DNA of 8,209 nt from Acidobacteriota bacterium (GTDB taxonomy: Bacteria > Acidobacteriota > Terriglobia > Acidiferrales > UBA7541). The position numbers and the translations under genes were made by a program. The notes under the pieces are model-generated. The model saw only the letters and a list, made by a program, of their open reading frames with translations. It did no database searches and was not told where the DNA came from. The DNA is taken from NCBI GenBank assembly GCA_003224195.1, contig QHYP01000163.1:1-8209 (forward strand). The letters run 5' to 3'. Positions 7,047 to 8,209 of the stretch are shown here, in pieces. Each line of letters starts with the position of its first letter. Position 1 is the first letter of the stretch.

Positions 7047-8072
7047 ATGGAGTTCGGTGCCGCACAAACCGAATTGATGCCCGGCGCGCGGAACGCCGTG
7101 GAAACCTGCCTCGCCGTGCAGCCGGCCGAGCGAGTGACGTTGATCGCGGACGAGGCGAGCCGCGTCGTGGCCGCGAGCCTTGCGGAAGCGCTCGAAGAGA
7201 AACGTGCTCCCTGGACAGGTCTTTTGCTCGAGGAGTTTGCCCCGCGGCCGATGATGGCCGCGCCGCCGGACGTGCTTCGCGCGCTCGAATCCGGCGAAGT
7301 GGGCATTCTTTGCATGCAACCGCTGCCGGGTGAACTGGCCGCGCGCATGGCCATCGTGAAGGTCGTCGAGCGGCGCCGCATCCGCTACGCGCACATGGTG
7401 GGCGTGACGCCCGAGATCATGCAGCAGGGCATGTGCGCGGATTATCGCCTGGTGGATCGTCTCAGCGATCGCATCCGCGAGCGCATGTTGCGCGCTGACA
7501 CCTTGACGGTGAAAACGTCGGCCGGCACGGATTTCACGGCGCAGTTCGATCGCTCGCTCGACTGGGTGAAAACCAGCGGGCTGATCAGCCCCCGCTACTG
7601 GTCGAATCTGCCTGCCGGTGAAGTGTTCACCACGCCGGCATCCGTGGACGGCACGTTTGTGTGCGACGCCACGGCCGGCGATTACTTCAACCGGAAGTAT
7701 GGCGACCTCCAACCGAAGCCGCTCGTGCTCCAGATCGAAGACGGGCGGCTCGTTGGCGCAAAATGCGCGCGCAAAGATCTCGAAGAGGAATTCTGGAACT
7801 ATTGCCACACGGACGAAAACAGCGATCGCGTCGGCGAATTAGCCTTCGGCACCAACCTCGGGCTCACCGAGATGATCGGCATTCTCTTGCAGGACGAAAA
7901 GCATCCCGGCGTGCACATTGCCTTCGGTGATCCCTATGGCAGCCAAACCCACGCCGATTGGTCCTCGCGAACGCACGTGGACGTGCTCACGCGCAACTGC
8001 GACGTGTGGATTGACGCGGACCAGGTCATCGCCAACGGCCGCTACAACCTCGATCATCTCGATCTCAAGTAA
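7047..8072 (+). CDS. M29-type metallo-aminopeptidase (AmpS/aminopeptidase T-like)
   Basis: M29 aminopeptidases are cytosolic two-metal enzymes that remove N-terminal residues from peptides. The 341-residue product carries the expected C-terminal block. SAGTDFTAQF (158-167) and SNLPAGEVFTTP (186-197) include Glu192. GELAFGTN (263-270) includes Glu264. GVHIAFGDPYGSQTHADW (288-305) includes His290, and RTHVDV (308-313) includes His310 and Asp312. These match the Glu/Glu/His/His/Asp ligand order of the family. It is shorter than thermophilic AmpS/AmpT (about 410), mainly in the N-terminal part. The start at 7047 lacks a Shine-Dalgarno. The alternative ATG at 7077 also lacks one, so the start is uncertain by ten codons. 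It follows three ligase genes after a terminator-like hairpin, which suggests trimming or recycling of their peptide-like product. It faces a convergent esterase-like gene. Confidence 0.9.
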   Translation: MEFGAAQTELMPGARNAVETCLAVQPAERVTLIADEASRVVAASLAEALEEKRAPWTGLLLEEFAPRPMMAAPPDVLRALESGEVGILCMQPLPGELAARMAIVKVVERRRIRYAHMVGVTPEIMQQGMCADYRLVDRLSDRIRERMLRADTLTVKTSAGTDFTAQFDRSLDWVKTSGLISPRYWSNLPAGEVFTTPASVDGTFVCDATAGDYFNRKYGDLQPKPLVLQIEDGRLVGAKCARKDLEEEFWNYCHTDENSDRVGELAFGTNLGLTEMIGILLQDEKHPGVHIAFGDPYGSQTHADWSSRTHVDVLTRNCDVWIDADQVIANGRYNLDHLDLK

Positions 8073-8124
8073 CTTCAAGTCTGGCGGATCTCAGTCATCT
8101 CACTTCAGTTTTCAGTCAAACCGT

Positions 8125-8209
8125 TCAGAACAGCCGGCTAATGTATTCCCGCATCTCGTGTTTCCAGAAAGGCCAGTCGTGGCCCCCTTCGGGTCCCCAG
8201 TTATCCAGC
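8125..8209 (-). CDS. Alpha/beta-hydrolase (esterase-like), C-terminal end only
   Basis: Reading leftward from the window edge, 27 complete codons are open and end at TGA (8125-8127). The visible peptide contains GPEGGHDWPFWKHEM and ends REYISRLF. The GGHDWPFW block resembles the catalytic-histidine region of esterase-D/enterochelin-esterase-like hydrolases (G-x-H-x-W-x-x-W). The fragment is too short to name a substrate. The gene converges on the aminopeptidase with only 52 nt between the stops, and no clear terminator is seen in that gap. Confidence 0.6.
   Translation of the reverse strand, partial: LDNWGPEGGHDWPFWKHEMREYISRLF

Noticed and set aside
6750..7808. A 352-codon minus-strand frame spanning the gap and the aminopeptidase gene.
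   Set aside because: It runs antisense to two real genes and has no motif or ribosome binding site. It does not explain the 6883-7046 gap.

Overview
This is a GC-rich bacterial chromosomal window carrying eight protein-coding genes, two of them cut by the window edges. No mobile element, phage gene, tRNA, rRNA or CRISPR array was seen. The glgC and rpsU sequences, the double zinc-ribbon protein and the ligase/aminopeptidase cluster together suggest an Acidobacteriota-like soil bacterium. That assignment comes from family resemblance recalled from memory, not from a database search.

Left part (1-2056, minus strand): the N-terminal 165 codons of enolase (eno), a 63-residue two-helix membrane protein, and a complete ADP-glucose pyrophosphorylase (glgC). 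Transcription runs glgC, then the small membrane gene 7 nt downstream, then eno after a 123-nt gap that appears to hold its own promoter. The group joins glycogen synthesis to lower glycolysis. A 12-nt motif, TTCCGGTAAA(A/C)T, lies upstream of both glgC and eno on the same strand.

Middle part (2057-3292): a 309-nt divergent intergenic region separates glgC from rpsU (ribosomal protein bS21, plus strand). It holds an inverted repeat near the glgC side, a good extended -10 promoter for rpsU, and a structured leader whose hairpin overlaps the rpsU ribosome binding site. rpsU appears to start at TTG and has a hairpin across its stop codon. A 100-residue protein with two CxxC...CxxC zinc ribbons follows.

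Right part (3293-8209): three consecutive plus-strand genes encode ATP-dependent carboxylate-amine/peptide-type ligases from three different families. They are a GCS2/YbdK-like ligase, a single-domain ATP-grasp enzyme, and a circularly permuted type 2 ATP-grasp enzyme that overlaps its neighbour by 4 nt. After a terminator-like hairpin comes an M29-type metallo-aminopeptidase. A convergent alpha/beta-hydrolase (esterase-like) gene enters from the right edge. This block is the most interesting part of the window. It looks like a pathway for a small amide- or peptide-linked metabolite made from free building blocks, with an aminopeptidase nearby for trimming or turnover. The substrates cannot be read from the sequence.
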